Below the pieces are notes generated by a model. That model was not told the origin of the DNA. It searched no databases and worked only from the letters and a program-made list of their open reading frames with translations. A stretch of DNA of 64,000 nucleotides from CAYUYV01 sp964449455 (GTDB lineage: Bacteria > Pseudomonadota > Alphaproteobacteria > JAJFIK01): contig CAYUYV010000004.1 of NCBI GenBank assembly GCA_964449455.1, forward strand, positions 1 to 64,000. The letters are read 5' to 3'. Below, piece by piece: positions 25,968 to 33,803 of this stretch (positions are counted from its first letter, which is position 1; every line of letters starts with the position of its first letter). Both the position numbers and the translations under genes were made by a program.

Positions 25968-26864
25968 CGCGGTCGGCAGGGTCTGCTTGATCTTTGCACC
26001 GACAAAAAGCTGAGGTTCGGAGGGCAGGAGCTTCTCCGTCGCTTCCCGGTCGCGGACGCAGGCCCGTGTGCGCTCGGCGATTTGCGACAGCTCCACCGTT
26101 GTCTCGGCCGCCTTCAGGAAGCAGGCGTCGAAATAGGGAAACTCATTGTCCTTGCCGCAGCCGAAAGAGGTGCGGTCGGCCCGGGCGGCCGTGAAGATGA
26201 ACCGGTTCGGTGCATGCCACTGATCTTCGGCAAAAACGCCCGAATGGCAGGCGGAAATCACAGCCACGACCGGCTGTTGCCCGCACAAACGCCCCACGGT
26301 GTCCCAGAACTGGCCCGGACTGAGCGTGTCCTGATTAAAGGACAGGCCCTGGCGCGTGCCATGGGAGGTCAGGTAGAAAAAGCACCCTTTGCCGGTGCGC
26401 ATCTTCAGTGTGGCAAGGTCCCGAGAAAACCGGCTCAAGGTCAGCCGGCGGAGGGCTTCTTCCGGAAACGCCTCCGGCATTACAGAATATTGGGCAAGAT
26501 CGCCCGGCCGCAGGCCCCAGGCCAGAAGGCGGCGGGCGGCTTCCCTGCGGGCATTGTCAAAGGCGTTCGTGAATGAGCCATCATTGGCCCGATTGTCCGC
26601 GGCAATCACCATCGCGCTCCAACCGGCAAAGGCTCCGGGGGCATTTGTCCCGGGCGACGGCGGAGCCGAGGCAGCGGCGGTAGCCGACAGGGCGGCCACC
26701 TCGACCGGTGGAGTTGGCCGGGCCGGCAGGGTTTCACCGCGCCGGCTGGCGATCTCAGCCCCCCCGGGGGGTGATGCTGGCGTGCCCGTTCGGGAACCGG
26801 GTTGGGCGGCGCAGGCGGCGAGCAAAAGCGCCGCAAGAATGGTAAAGCAGGTGCGAATGCCCAT
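25959..26864 (-). CDS. C13-family (legumain/caspase-like) lipoprotein peptidase
   Basis: 301 residues. The signal ILAALLLAACAAQPG has a lipobox (Cys18), followed by a ~60-residue proline/alanine-rich linker. The peptidase domain starts at about 78 (AFAGWSAMVIAADNRANDGS). The catalytic dyad is His168 in FYLTSHGT and Cys206 in ISACHSGVF, with the beta-strand context of C13 enzymes such as legumain and GPI-transamidase. It should be an envelope-anchored cysteine peptidase, possibly Asn-specific. The ATG at 26864 has AGGGAG upstream. It lies 27 bp after ugd on the same strand, so they are likely co-transcribed. Confidence 0.87.
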   Translation of the reverse strand: MGIRTCFTILAALLLAACAAQPGSRTGTPASPPGGAEIASRRGETLPARPTPPVEVAALSATAAASAPPSPGTNAPGAFAGWSAMVIAADNRANDGSFTNAFDNARREAARRLLAWGLRPGDLAQYSVMPEAFPEEALRRLTLSRFSRDLATLKMRTGKGCFFYLTSHGTRQGLSFNQDTLSPGQFWDTVGRLCGQQPVVAVISACHSGVFAEDQWHAPNRFIFTAARADRTSFGCGKDNEFPYFDACFLKAAETTVELSQIAERTRACVRDREATEKLLPSEPQLFVGAKIKQTLPTAPK

Positions 26865-26891
26865 CGGGACTCCCTGACCAGCCCGCAAGCG

Positions 26892-28217
26892 TCACATGGA
26901 CGGCATGGCGAGATATGGCCGGCCCACACAGTGGTAATCGATGCCGACCTGGCGGACATCTTCGGCCGTGTAAATATTGCGCAGGTCCACAAGCACCGGT
27001 GCACGGAGCAGTTGCTTCACCCGCGGCAGGTCGAGGGCGCGAAACTCGTTCCATTCGGTCAGGATCGTGACGGCATCGCATTCGCGCATGGTGTCGTAGG
27101 CATCCTTGCAGAATTCCACGTCACTGAAGAATTTGGCCGCCTCTTTCATGCCTTCCGGATCGAAGGCCCGGACCTTCGCGCCGCCATTTTGCAAGATAGG
27201 GATGATATCAAGGCTTGGTGCCTCGCGCATATCGTCCGTATTCGGTTTGAATGTGAGGCCGAGGACTGCGATGGTCTTGTTTTCCACCGAGCCACCACAG
27301 GCCGTAATGATCTTCTGCGCCATGCGCTTTTTGCGCTGGTCGTTCACCTCAATGACGGATTCGATGATCTTGGTGGGCGCGCCGGATTCCCGGGCCGTGC
27401 GCACCAGCGCGAGGGTGTCTTTGGGAAAACAGGAACCGCCGAAGCCGGGACCGGCATGCAGAAATTTGCGCCCGATGCGCCCGTCAAGGCCGATGCCCTT
27501 GCTGATGTCCTTCACATCAGCGCCGACCTGTTCGCACAGGTCTGCCATTTCATTGATGAAGGTGATTTTCGTCGCAAGGAAGGCATTGGCCGCATATTTG
27601 ATCAGTTCGGATGATTCCCGCGTCGTGAACAGGATCGTGGTCTCGCGCAGATAGAGGGGCCGGTAGAGCTCCCGCATCACGGCCCGGGCTTTCTCGCTCT
27701 CGGTCCCGACAACCACCCGGTCAGGCCGCATGAAATCATCAATCGCGGACCCTTCGCGCAGGAATTCCGGATTGGATGCCACATCAAATTCCGCATCCGG
27801 ACGACATTTGGAGATGATGTCATGGACCCGCTGGCCCGTGCCCACGGGAACGGTGGATTTGTTCACGACGACGGTGTAGCCGTTCAGGACTTCAGCCACT
27901 TCCTCGGCGGCAGCAAACACATAGGACAGATCGGCATAGCCATCACCGCGGCGGCTTGGCGTGCCCACAGCGATGAACACGGCATCGGCCCCGGGCACGG
28001 CTTCTTTCAGATTGGTCGTAAAGGACAATCGTCCGGCTTTGACATTATCCGCAACCAGAGTGTCAAGACCCGGCTCATAAATGGGAATGCCGCCCTGTTC
28101 GAGCGTCTTGATCTTGGACTCATCCTTGTCCACACAGATCACATCATGGCCGAAATCGGAAAAGCAGGCCCCTGAGACAAGCCCGACATATCCGGTGCCA
28201 ATCATTGCGACACGCAT
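26892..28217 (-). CDS. ugd: UDP-glucose 6-dehydrogenase
   Basis: 441 residues, cytoplasmic. NAD-binding Rossmann motif at the N-terminus (VAMIGTGYVGLVSGACFSDF), NPEFLREGSAIDDFMRPDRV, and the catalytic Cys near residue 264 in GFGGSCFPKDT. The enzyme oxidises UDP-glucose to UDP-glucuronate using two NAD+, supplying acidic sugars for exopolysaccharide. The ATG at 28217 has AGGATC upstream; the 11-residue extension to 28250 is not conserved. With the UDP-glucuronate 4-epimerase at 30238 it would feed UDP-galacturonate synthesis. It reads away from the lyase gene. Confidence 0.96.
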   Translation of the reverse strand: MRVAMIGTGYVGLVSGACFSDFGHDVICVDKDESKIKTLEQGGIPIYEPGLDTLVADNVKAGRLSFTTNLKEAVPGADAVFIAVGTPSRRGDGYADLSYVFAAAEEVAEVLNGYTVVVNKSTVPVGTGQRVHDIISKCRPDAEFDVASNPEFLREGSAIDDFMRPDRVVVGTESEKARAVMRELYRPLYLRETTILFTTRESSELIKYAANAFLATKITFINEMADLCEQVGADVKDISKGIGLDGRIGRKFLHAGPGFGGSCFPKDTLALVRTARESGAPTKIIESVIEVNDQRKKRMAQKIITACGGSVENKTIAVLGLTFKPNTDDMREAPSLDIIPILQNGGAKVRAFDPEGMKEAAKFFSDVEFCKDAYDTMRECDAVTILTEWNEFRALDLPRVKQLLRAPVLVDLRNIYTAEDVRQVGIDYHCVGRPYLAMPSM

Positions 28218-28786
28218 TTTTGATCCTTTACCTGACAATACACGGTCCAAAGGACCTGAAGGCCCGCCTCGTCCGATACCACTTATCCCATGTCAGCCCT
28301 CTGGAACCCGAGATGGGTCCTCAAAGGCTGATATCCTCCCGCCGGCCTTATCTGATATCGGCCCGACAGGAAACGGTCAGGCCCACACTGGCTTTGATGT
28401 GTTATCAGCACTCGCTTTGTGGTGATTTCTACCCTATTGGGACGTGAAAGAACAACAGGGGTACCGGTTCACCGCGCCCCACGAGGTACGGGAAAAGGCC
28501 GGGGGATGCCCCTATAAATGCGCCCTTGTGTGGCGCATGGCCGTCTGCTGGGCCCGTCCTCTGCGATACTGTCCGCGAAAGCTGCCTTTTTTGCGCACGA
28601 CTTGCAGCGAGAATGGGTGATTTCATTCGTCCTGACCAGCCACATCTCGCCTGTTTTGGAGTGCTGTGAGGCAAAAGCGGTGCGGGAGGGCAGGGCGTGA
28701 AGTGGCGGTCATGGTCGGCGCAATGCCGTATTGAAAAGCCCGCAGTGAAATTGAAAAGCCTGTAGTGAAGAAGGGGGCGTGCAATC
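28218..28786. other. Divergent promoter region between ugd and the lyase gene
   Basis: 569 bp between the starts of ugd (minus) and the pectate-lyase-like gene (plus). No gene recognised. It contains the 20-bp repeat at 28731-28770 close to the lyase start. Confidence 0.55.
28731..28770. repeat. 20-bp tandem repeat (x2, 3 mismatches)
   Basis: TTGAAAAGCCCGCAGTGAAA followed by a copy with three changes, ending 16 bp before the start codon of the lyase-like gene. It may affect ribosome binding or transcription of that gene. Confidence 0.9.
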
Positions 28787-30241
28787 ATGGCAGGCGCCAT
28801 GGGTGAATTGGCCAAGGGGGTGCTTGCGAGGCTTGCCGGCCTGTTCTGCCGCCGCCGATCGGCGAGCGGTTGGCCCGGGCTGCTCTTCGCCTGCGCCTAC
28901 GCATTTTTGATGGTGTGCGCTGTCGGGTCGGGCTGGCCCATGACGGCTCTCGCCGGTCCGGTCATTGAGGCCGGCACGGACACGGTCGGCGGCGTGCGGG
29001 CCGAGGCGCAGATCCTCCGGGTCACCACCCTTGCCGATGATGGTCCCGGATCGCTCCGTCAGGCCTTGGGGCAGCGCGGGCCCAGACTGATCGTCTTTGA
29101 CGTGGGTGGGACCATCCATGCCGCGCGGGATCTGGTGATCCGGCATCCTATGGTCACGGTTGCGGGACAGACGGCCCCTGATCCTGGAATGGCCATCACG
29201 GGTGCCAGCGTGCGCATCCGCACCCATGACGTGGTTCTGCAGCACATCGCTATCCGTCCGGGCCCGGCCGACACGCCATCCGAAAATGCCAAACGGGATG
29301 GCCTCGATATCGGTTCTGGCGCCGGCAAGCCGCCGGTCCATGATGTCCTGATCGAGAATGTCAGTGTGTCCTGGGCGGTCGACGAGCTGGTTGGCATTTG
29401 GGGCCCCGGCACCCGAGCGGTTTCGATCCGCCATTCACTGCTGGCCGAAGCTTTGGATCGGGCCGGTCACCCTGAGGAGCGCCATTCCATGGGACTGCTC
29501 ATTCGGGGGGATGCGGACGGTGTGCTCGTCGCCGGAAATCTCTTTGCGAGCAATGACCGGCGCAATCCGGTTCTGGCCCAGGGGGCGAGCGCGGTTATTG
29601 CCAATAATCTCATCTACAATCCGGGAAGAGACGCGATCCATTTCTACGCCTCGGGCCCGGATCAGCCAGTCACAAGGGCGAGCCTGCTGGCCAATATCGT
29701 GGATAAAGGGCCTGACAGCGCGGCCGGCTTGCCCTTGGTCGGTCTGCCCCGGGGAATGGCCCAACATGGCTCTGTGCCCATACTCCATATTCACGGCCTG
29801 GGGGGCACGGCGCTTGGCTCCGGCCATCCACCAATCACGGAGCAGGTCCCTTACATCCGGTTGGCCACGCCGCCCGTGCGGGCCCTGGATTGGCAGCTCC
29901 AGGACCTCCAGACGACCCGGGCCTATGTCATGCGTCATGCTGGCGCGCGTCCCCGCCATCGCGACCCTGTCGATCAGCGTGTTGTTGGTCAGGTTCGCTC
30001 CCGCACGAGCCGAATCGTTAATTTTCCTGTTCCCCTTTCCAGAAAGACAGAAGAATTTCCTGGCCGTGACGGTAATGTATCCGCGGAGCAAGGGGGATTG
30101 CGCCGTATTTCGGCTCACCGTGTCGTTGCGGTCCGTCGCTGGCTCTGCCAAACCCACTGGACCCTCGGTGGCGCGTTTACCGCCCAATGTCCTTTCGAGC
30201 CGCGCCCCGCGCCCGGCCCAGTTCAGAGTGCACGACCGTGA
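28787..30241 (+). CDS. Pectate-lyase-like exported beta-helix protein
   Basis: 484 residues. A signal-like segment lies at about 28-58 (PGLLFACAYAFLMVCAVGSG). The body matches bacterial pectate-lyase-like proteins: TTLADDGPGSLRQALGQRG, then MVTVAGQTAPDPGMAITGAS, VLQHIAIRPGPADTP and WAVDELVGIWGPGTRAVSIR. The end includes HAGARPRHRDPVDQRVVGQV, a conserved late segment of this group. Such enzymes cleave galacturonan by beta-elimination. The last ~80 residues after ISAHRV look non-conserved. Its stop overlaps the GTG start of the UDP-glucuronate 4-epimerase (GTGA), so the two are translationally coupled. The natural substrate is probably the cell's own acidic polymer (inference). Confidence 0.8.
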   Translation: MAGAMGELAKGVLARLAGLFCRRRSASGWPGLLFACAYAFLMVCAVGSGWPMTALAGPVIEAGTDTVGGVRAEAQILRVTTLADDGPGSLRQALGQRGPRLIVFDVGGTIHAARDLVIRHPMVTVAGQTAPDPGMAITGASVRIRTHDVVLQHIAIRPGPADTPSENAKRDGLDIGSGAGKPPVHDVLIENVSVSWAVDELVGIWGPGTRAVSIRHSLLAEALDRAGHPEERHSMGLLIRGDADGVLVAGNLFASNDRRNPVLAQGASAVIANNLIYNPGRDAIHFYASGPDQPVTRASLLANIVDKGPDSAAGLPLVGLPRGMAQHGSVPILHIHGLGGTALGSGHPPITEQVPYIRLATPPVRALDWQLQDLQTTRAYVMRHAGARPRHRDPVDQRVVGQVRSRTSRIVNFPVPLSRKTEEFPGRDGNVSAEQGGLRRISAHRVVAVRRWLCQTHWTLGGAFTAQCPFEPRPAPGPVQSARP

Positions 30242-31212
30242 AAATACTCGTCACCGGCGCCTGTGGCTTTATCGGGTTTCACGTGTCCACGGCACTCATG
30301 GAGCTCGACCACGAAGTGGACGGCGTCGATTGCCTCTCCCCTTATTATGCTGTGTCCTTGAAAGAACGCCGGCTGGATTTCCTCAAACAGCATCCGAATT
30401 TTCGCTTCTATCGTCAGGATATCTGCGATCATGAGGCTTTGCTCGCCCTGTGCCGCGCGCGCACTTACGACGTGATTATCCATTTGGCGGCGCAGGCGGG
30501 TGTGCGCTACTCGATCGACCATCCTTTTGAATATGCTGCCGCAAATCTGACCGGACATCTCTCCGTGCTCGAAGCATGTCGGCACATGCCGACCCAGCCT
30601 TTGCTGGTTTATGCCTCGTCAAGCTCCGTCTATGGCGGCAACACGAAGGTGCCGTTCAGCGAGGCCGACAATGTGGACCACCCCGTCTCGCTTTATGCGG
30701 CGACCAAGCGGGCCGATGAGTTGATGAGTTCGACCTATGCCCATCTTTATGGGCTGCGCCAGATCGGACTGCGCTTTTTCACCGTGTACGGACCATGGGG
30801 TCGTCCAGACATGGCCTATTGGAAATTCACGGAACGGGTTCTGCGCGGCCAGCCCATTGACGTTTTCAACAATGGCGAGATGCAGCGGGATTTCACATTC
30901 ATCGACGATGTGGTGCAAGGGGTCGTCGCCTGCGCGACCCGCAAACCCAATCTGCCGACGGAGCGACCGCACCAAGTCTACAATATCGGGAACAACAATC
31001 CGGTGAAGCTGAGGGATTTCATCGGAATTATTGAAAAGTCCACGGGGCGCAAGGCCGAATGCGTGCTCAAGCCCATGCAGCCCGGTGATGTGGTGGCCAC
31101 TTATGCAGATGTGGACCTGCTGTCACGGGACTACGGCTTTGAACCGAGAACCTCCCTTGAGGAGGGGCTGCCCAAATTCGTGGATTGGTACAGGGACTAT
31201 CACCTGATCTGA
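30238..31212 (+). CDS. UDP-glucuronate 4-epimerase (NAD-dependent epimerase)
   Basis: 324 residues, extended SDR fold. Rossmann motif TGACGFIGFHVSTAL, LAAQAGVRYSIDHPFEYAAA, the catalytic triad residues in VYASSSSVYGG and YAATKRADEL (YxxxK), and TVYGPWGRPDMAYWKFTERV, which is typical of the CapI/LspL group that converts UDP-glucuronate to UDP-galacturonate. The GTG at 30238 fits the family start (VKILVTGACG) and overlaps the lyase stop. Paired with ugd, it completes UDP-galacturonate supply. A close alternative is a UDP-GlcNAc or dTDP-sugar epimerase, but the PWGRPDMA motif favours the uronate enzyme. Confidence 0.88.
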   Translation: MKILVTGACGFIGFHVSTALMELDHEVDGVDCLSPYYAVSLKERRLDFLKQHPNFRFYRQDICDHEALLALCRARTYDVIIHLAAQAGVRYSIDHPFEYAAANLTGHLSVLEACRHMPTQPLLVYASSSSVYGGNTKVPFSEADNVDHPVSLYAATKRADELMSSTYAHLYGLRQIGLRFFTVYGPWGRPDMAYWKFTERVLRGQPIDVFNNGEMQRDFTFIDDVVQGVVACATRKPNLPTERPHQVYNIGNNNPVKLRDFIGIIEKSTGRKAECVLKPMQPGDVVATYADVDLLSRDYGFEPRTSLEEGLPKFVDWYRDYHLI

Positions 31213-31245
31213 TCTGACGACGGGATATGCCGGATCAGGCCCCAG

Positions 31246-31275
31246 TCATGACGAATCAGGTCATTACGCATCAGG
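31246..31275. repeat. 15-bp repeat (x2, 2 mismatches) anchored on the gtrA-like stop
   Basis: TCATGACGAATCAGG and TCATTACGCATCAGG. The second copy includes the stop codon (31271-31273) of the GtrA-family gene on the minus strand; the other copy carries a second in-frame TGA downstream. Confidence 0.75.
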
Positions 31276-31756
31276 ATGAAACGCGCTGCGCGACCGCATC
31301 TTCGGTGGAGCCCCGTGGTGCACCCATTGGCCCAAATGTGTAGAGCTTGTTGCCAGCGAAATTGACCACTGCGATCACGCCGATCACGAAAAGCTGGCCG
31401 ATCAGATAGTGCACGCCGACAATGTCCGTCACGACCCAATAGAGGATCGTGTTCAGCACACCAGCAAAAGCGGTCACCACCAGATACCGCATCGCCCGGC
31501 GAAGCGGGTAGTCCGCGATGCGAAACACATAGTGCTGCTGAATGAGGAAGTTCACCGGAAGGGCACAGGCAAAGCCCGCTGCCGATGCAGGGACCGGGTC
31601 GACGCCGACATATTGAACCAGCACATGCAACACGCCGATATGCGCAACAACGCCGGCGCCGCCCGCCACGCCGTAGCGGGCCATGCTCAAGGCCAAGGCC
31701 ATAAACCGATCGATCAGGCCAGACTCCTGCCTGCCGGTGGCGGTCTCAAAGGCCAT
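31271..31756 (-). CDS. GtrA-family membrane protein
   Basis: 161 residues with four membrane segments. ARYGVAGGAGVVAHIGVLHV, ALPVNFLIQQHYVF and GQLFVIGVIAVVNFAGNKLY fit the GtrA family (PF04138), small flippase-like proteins linked to translocation of polyprenyl-phosphate sugars. Its position inside an exopolysaccharide locus supports a role in lipid-linked sugar transfer across the inner membrane. The ATG at 31756 has GGGGAG eight bases upstream; the frame opens at 31792 without a ribosome site. It converges on the epimerase gene. Confidence 0.85.
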   Translation of the reverse strand: MAFETATGRQESGLIDRFMALALSMARYGVAGGAGVVAHIGVLHVLVQYVGVDPVPASAAGFACALPVNFLIQQHYVFRIADYPLRRAMRYLVVTAFAGVLNTILYWVVTDIVGVHYLIGQLFVIGVIAVVNFAGNKLYTFGPMGAPRGSTEDAVAQRVSS

Positions 31757-32027
31757 CGTCGCATCTCCCCAACTTGCCCGGTCGCGATGCATCCCCCTGT
31801 TGTCCGGTCAGCCAGCATCGCGGTCTGAATATCCCACGCTGTTGTTCTAAGCGCAGCCGACGCTCGCGTAAATGGTTTGAGCGGTGCGTATCCCGAAAGG
31901 CCCCCATGTCCATGGGGAGGATCCCTTGGAACCTCCCATACGATTCAGCGCACCGCGCCGAGGCGTTTGGATTGACCAGTGCCTGTTGGGTCAGGGTGTG
32001 GGGCGGGTGTGCCAAAGCGCATGCTTT

Positions 32028-32075
32028 CCGGACCGACCCTGTCCCGGACCGACCCTGTCCCGGACCGACCTTGGC
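32028..32075. repeat. 16-bp tandem repeat (x2 exact, third degenerate)
   Basis: CCGGACCGACCCTGTC twice, then CCGGACCGACCTTGGC, followed by a further decayed copy (CCAAACCGACCTTGGT). Confidence 0.93.
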
Positions 32076-32162
32076 CCAAACCGACCTTGGTTCAAACCGC
32101 GCCAATGACGGTCCGGATTGGGCGTATTGCACGGGCCTTGCCACGGCGCCGGAACCCGTCAC

Positions 32163-32209
32163 GGCCAGAGTTCTCAAGGCCAGAGTTCTCAAGGCCAGAG
32201 TTCTCAAGG
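32163..32209. repeat. 15-bp tandem repeat, left of gap (x3)
   Basis: Three copies of GGCCAGAGTTCTCAA plus GG before the N run; the same 47 bp recur on the right side. Confidence 0.95.
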
Positions 32210-32309
32210 NNNNNNNNNNNNNNNNNNNNNNNNNNNNNNNNNNNNNNNNNNNNNNNNNNNNNNNNNNNNNNNNNNNNNNNNNNNNNNNNNNNNNNNNNNN
32301 NNNNNNNNN
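32210..32309. other. Assembly gap (100 N) inside a repeat array
   Basis: Exactly 100 N with the same 15-bp repeat on both sides. The true number of copies is unknown. Confidence 0.98.
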
Positions 32310-32356
32310 GGCCAGAGTTCTCAAGGCCAGAGTTCTCAAGGCCAGAGTTCTCAAGG
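32310..32356. repeat. 15-bp tandem repeat, right of gap (x3), anchored on a stop codon
   Basis: Three copies of GGCCAGAGTTCTCAA plus GG. On the minus strand the last codon and stop of the membrane protein gene (CCT TGA) form the edge of the first copy, and TGA recurs in frame in each unit. Confidence 0.95.
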
Positions 32357-33190
32357 AATGAGCGGCTGTCCGGCAAGGGCCTGGAGGAAGAAAGCGAGTG
32401 TTAATCCAGCGCTGAGCGCCGCGCCAATCCAGACGGTCGCTATGGCCGGGATGGCGGGGCTCCGGTCGGCAATCAGCCCAAGGAGCGGTAAGGCCTGCAG
32501 GGTGTGGGTTGCGAAGAAATGGGCCACCCGCAAGTCCCCGACCTCGCGAGACCATCCCAACAGCGGCAGGCCGTTGGCGTCACTCTTTGTCTGTCCCACC
32601 CAATGGCTCATGCTGCTCGACATGTATCCCGCGACGATCAGGGTCAGGACGCCTGAAAGGATCAGGCCCAGAATCGCGCCAAGCCGCAGACCCGTCATCT
32701 TCCCGTCTTCCCGGGCTCCATCCCTTTGTCGCCAGATCAACACGGCAAGGATCATCGGCATCACGACCAAGAAGACGGCCCCAATCCCCATGAAGCTGTA
32801 CATCATGGCCTCAAATTCGGTGTCCAGATTGAAATGGGAGCGTCTTCCTCGCCCTGCCTGGACCATCATGTAGATGATCTCAAAGATGAGGGCCGCGGCC
32901 GCGATGTAAGTGCCTGCGGTAAAGGCGATGCTGGTACGCGCCGGCCGCGTCACGAGCTGTGCGAGCAGGGCGACCGTGACAAACTGGAGACCCAAAGACA
33001 GCTGAAATTTGATGGGCTTCATCCAGACACTGACGCCGTCAATCGTGCGAATATCCAGATAATAGGCTGGCAGTGTGCTGACGAGAAGCGCGATCATGAG
33101 GAGGGCGCCGCCGATCCAGACACGGGTCACATAGTCATCGTCCAATCCCGGAAGAAACCGCGGATAGGCCGGATTTGTTTGCGTGCTCAT
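32351..33190 (-). CDS. Polytopic membrane protein of unknown function
   Basis: 279 residues with about seven membrane segments. Notable stretches are VWMKPIKFQLSLGLQFVTVA, SFMGIGAVFLVVMPMILAVL, a SHWVGQTKSDANGLPLLGWS loop and RVAHFFATHTLQALPLLGLI. Several conserved-looking histidines lie in or near membrane segments (SHW, AHFFATH), which could bind a cofactor, but I recognise no family. Its start overlaps the stop of the ABA4-like gene by four bases (ATGA), so the two are translationally coupled and probably form one functional unit. The stop codon sits in a 15-bp repeat array next to a gap. Confidence 0.75.
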   Translation of the reverse strand: MSTQTNPAYPRFLPGLDDDYVTRVWIGGALLMIALLVSTLPAYYLDIRTIDGVSVWMKPIKFQLSLGLQFVTVALLAQLVTRPARTSIAFTAGTYIAAAALIFEIIYMMVQAGRGRRSHFNLDTEFEAMMYSFMGIGAVFLVVMPMILAVLIWRQRDGAREDGKMTGLRLGAILGLILSGVLTLIVAGYMSSSMSHWVGQTKSDANGLPLLGWSREVGDLRVAHFFATHTLQALPLLGLIADRSPAIPAIATVWIGAALSAGLTLAFFLQALAGQPLIP

Positions 33191-33636
33191 TGTTCCTCCC
33201 CCCGGGGCATCCAGATGTGGCTTGTGCCATAGCTCGCCTTCAGTACCAGGAACAGGACCAGTCCGACCGGCCCGAACATGAAGGTCGCCAGCAGGATCGG
33301 GATCTGGATGATGCGAGAGATGCCAAGGGCGTCGGCCTGGCGGGCGATCCAGGCGCCAACGAACAGGTCGAATGCCAGATAGTGCGCCCAGCCCGCAACG
33401 AGAACATGCGGGTTGGCGAACAGGGCGCGCACGCTGTCCAGCGAGCTGTATCCGCCGCCCTCCACCGAAAAGAAGTGGATGAACATCAATGCGCCATAGC
33501 CCAGCCCGAGCACAAACGGGATGATGTATTGGGGGATGAAGAACAGCCAGTCATAGCGCCTGGGTAAAAGGACGAGAATGAGCCAGCCAACCAAGGCGAT
33601 CTGGTTTGCGATGCCGAATAGCGTGTCTGGTGCCAC
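33187..33636 (-). CDS. ABA4-like (DUF4281) membrane protein
   Basis: 149 residues with four membrane segments. PDTLFGIANQIALVGWLILV, then LFANPHVLVAGWAHYLAFDL, FVGAWIARQADALGI and FGPVGLVLFLVLK match the ABA4-like/DUF4281 family. The plant member is needed for neoxanthin formation; bacterial members are uncharacterised. WAHYLAFDLFVGAW is the most conserved part. It is the upstream gene of a coupled pair with a seven-segment membrane protein. Confidence 0.85.
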   Translation of the reverse strand: MAPDTLFGIANQIALVGWLILVLLPRRYDWLFFIPQYIIPFVLGLGYGALMFIHFFSVEGGGYSSLDSVRALFANPHVLVAGWAHYLAFDLFVGAWIARQADALGISRIIQIPILLATFMFGPVGLVLFLVLKASYGTSHIWMPRGEEQ

Positions 33637-33803
33637 ATTCCCCTCCTACGGCTTTAACGGACCCATGTCGGTCAAAGCCAGATTACCGCACTCGGAGCCC
33701 AAGGGAGAGCGGATCGGGGCGAATGTGAAGCGGGGGCCTGATAGTCAACGGAGGTTTTTTGTTCAAAACCGCCCGCGAAAGATGGGCCTGGCCCAATTTC
33801 CGG

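Larger units (their letters stand above)
31757..32350. other. Intergenic region with two repeat arrays and a gap
   Basis: About 590 bp including 100 N, between the GtrA gene start and the end of the following minus-strand gene. It holds a 16-bp array at 32028 and a 15-bp array at 32163/32310. No gene recognised on either strand. Confidence 0.6.

Noticed and set aside
25783..32356. CRISPR array
   Set aside because: Repeats are directly adjacent without spacers and units are 15-16 bp.
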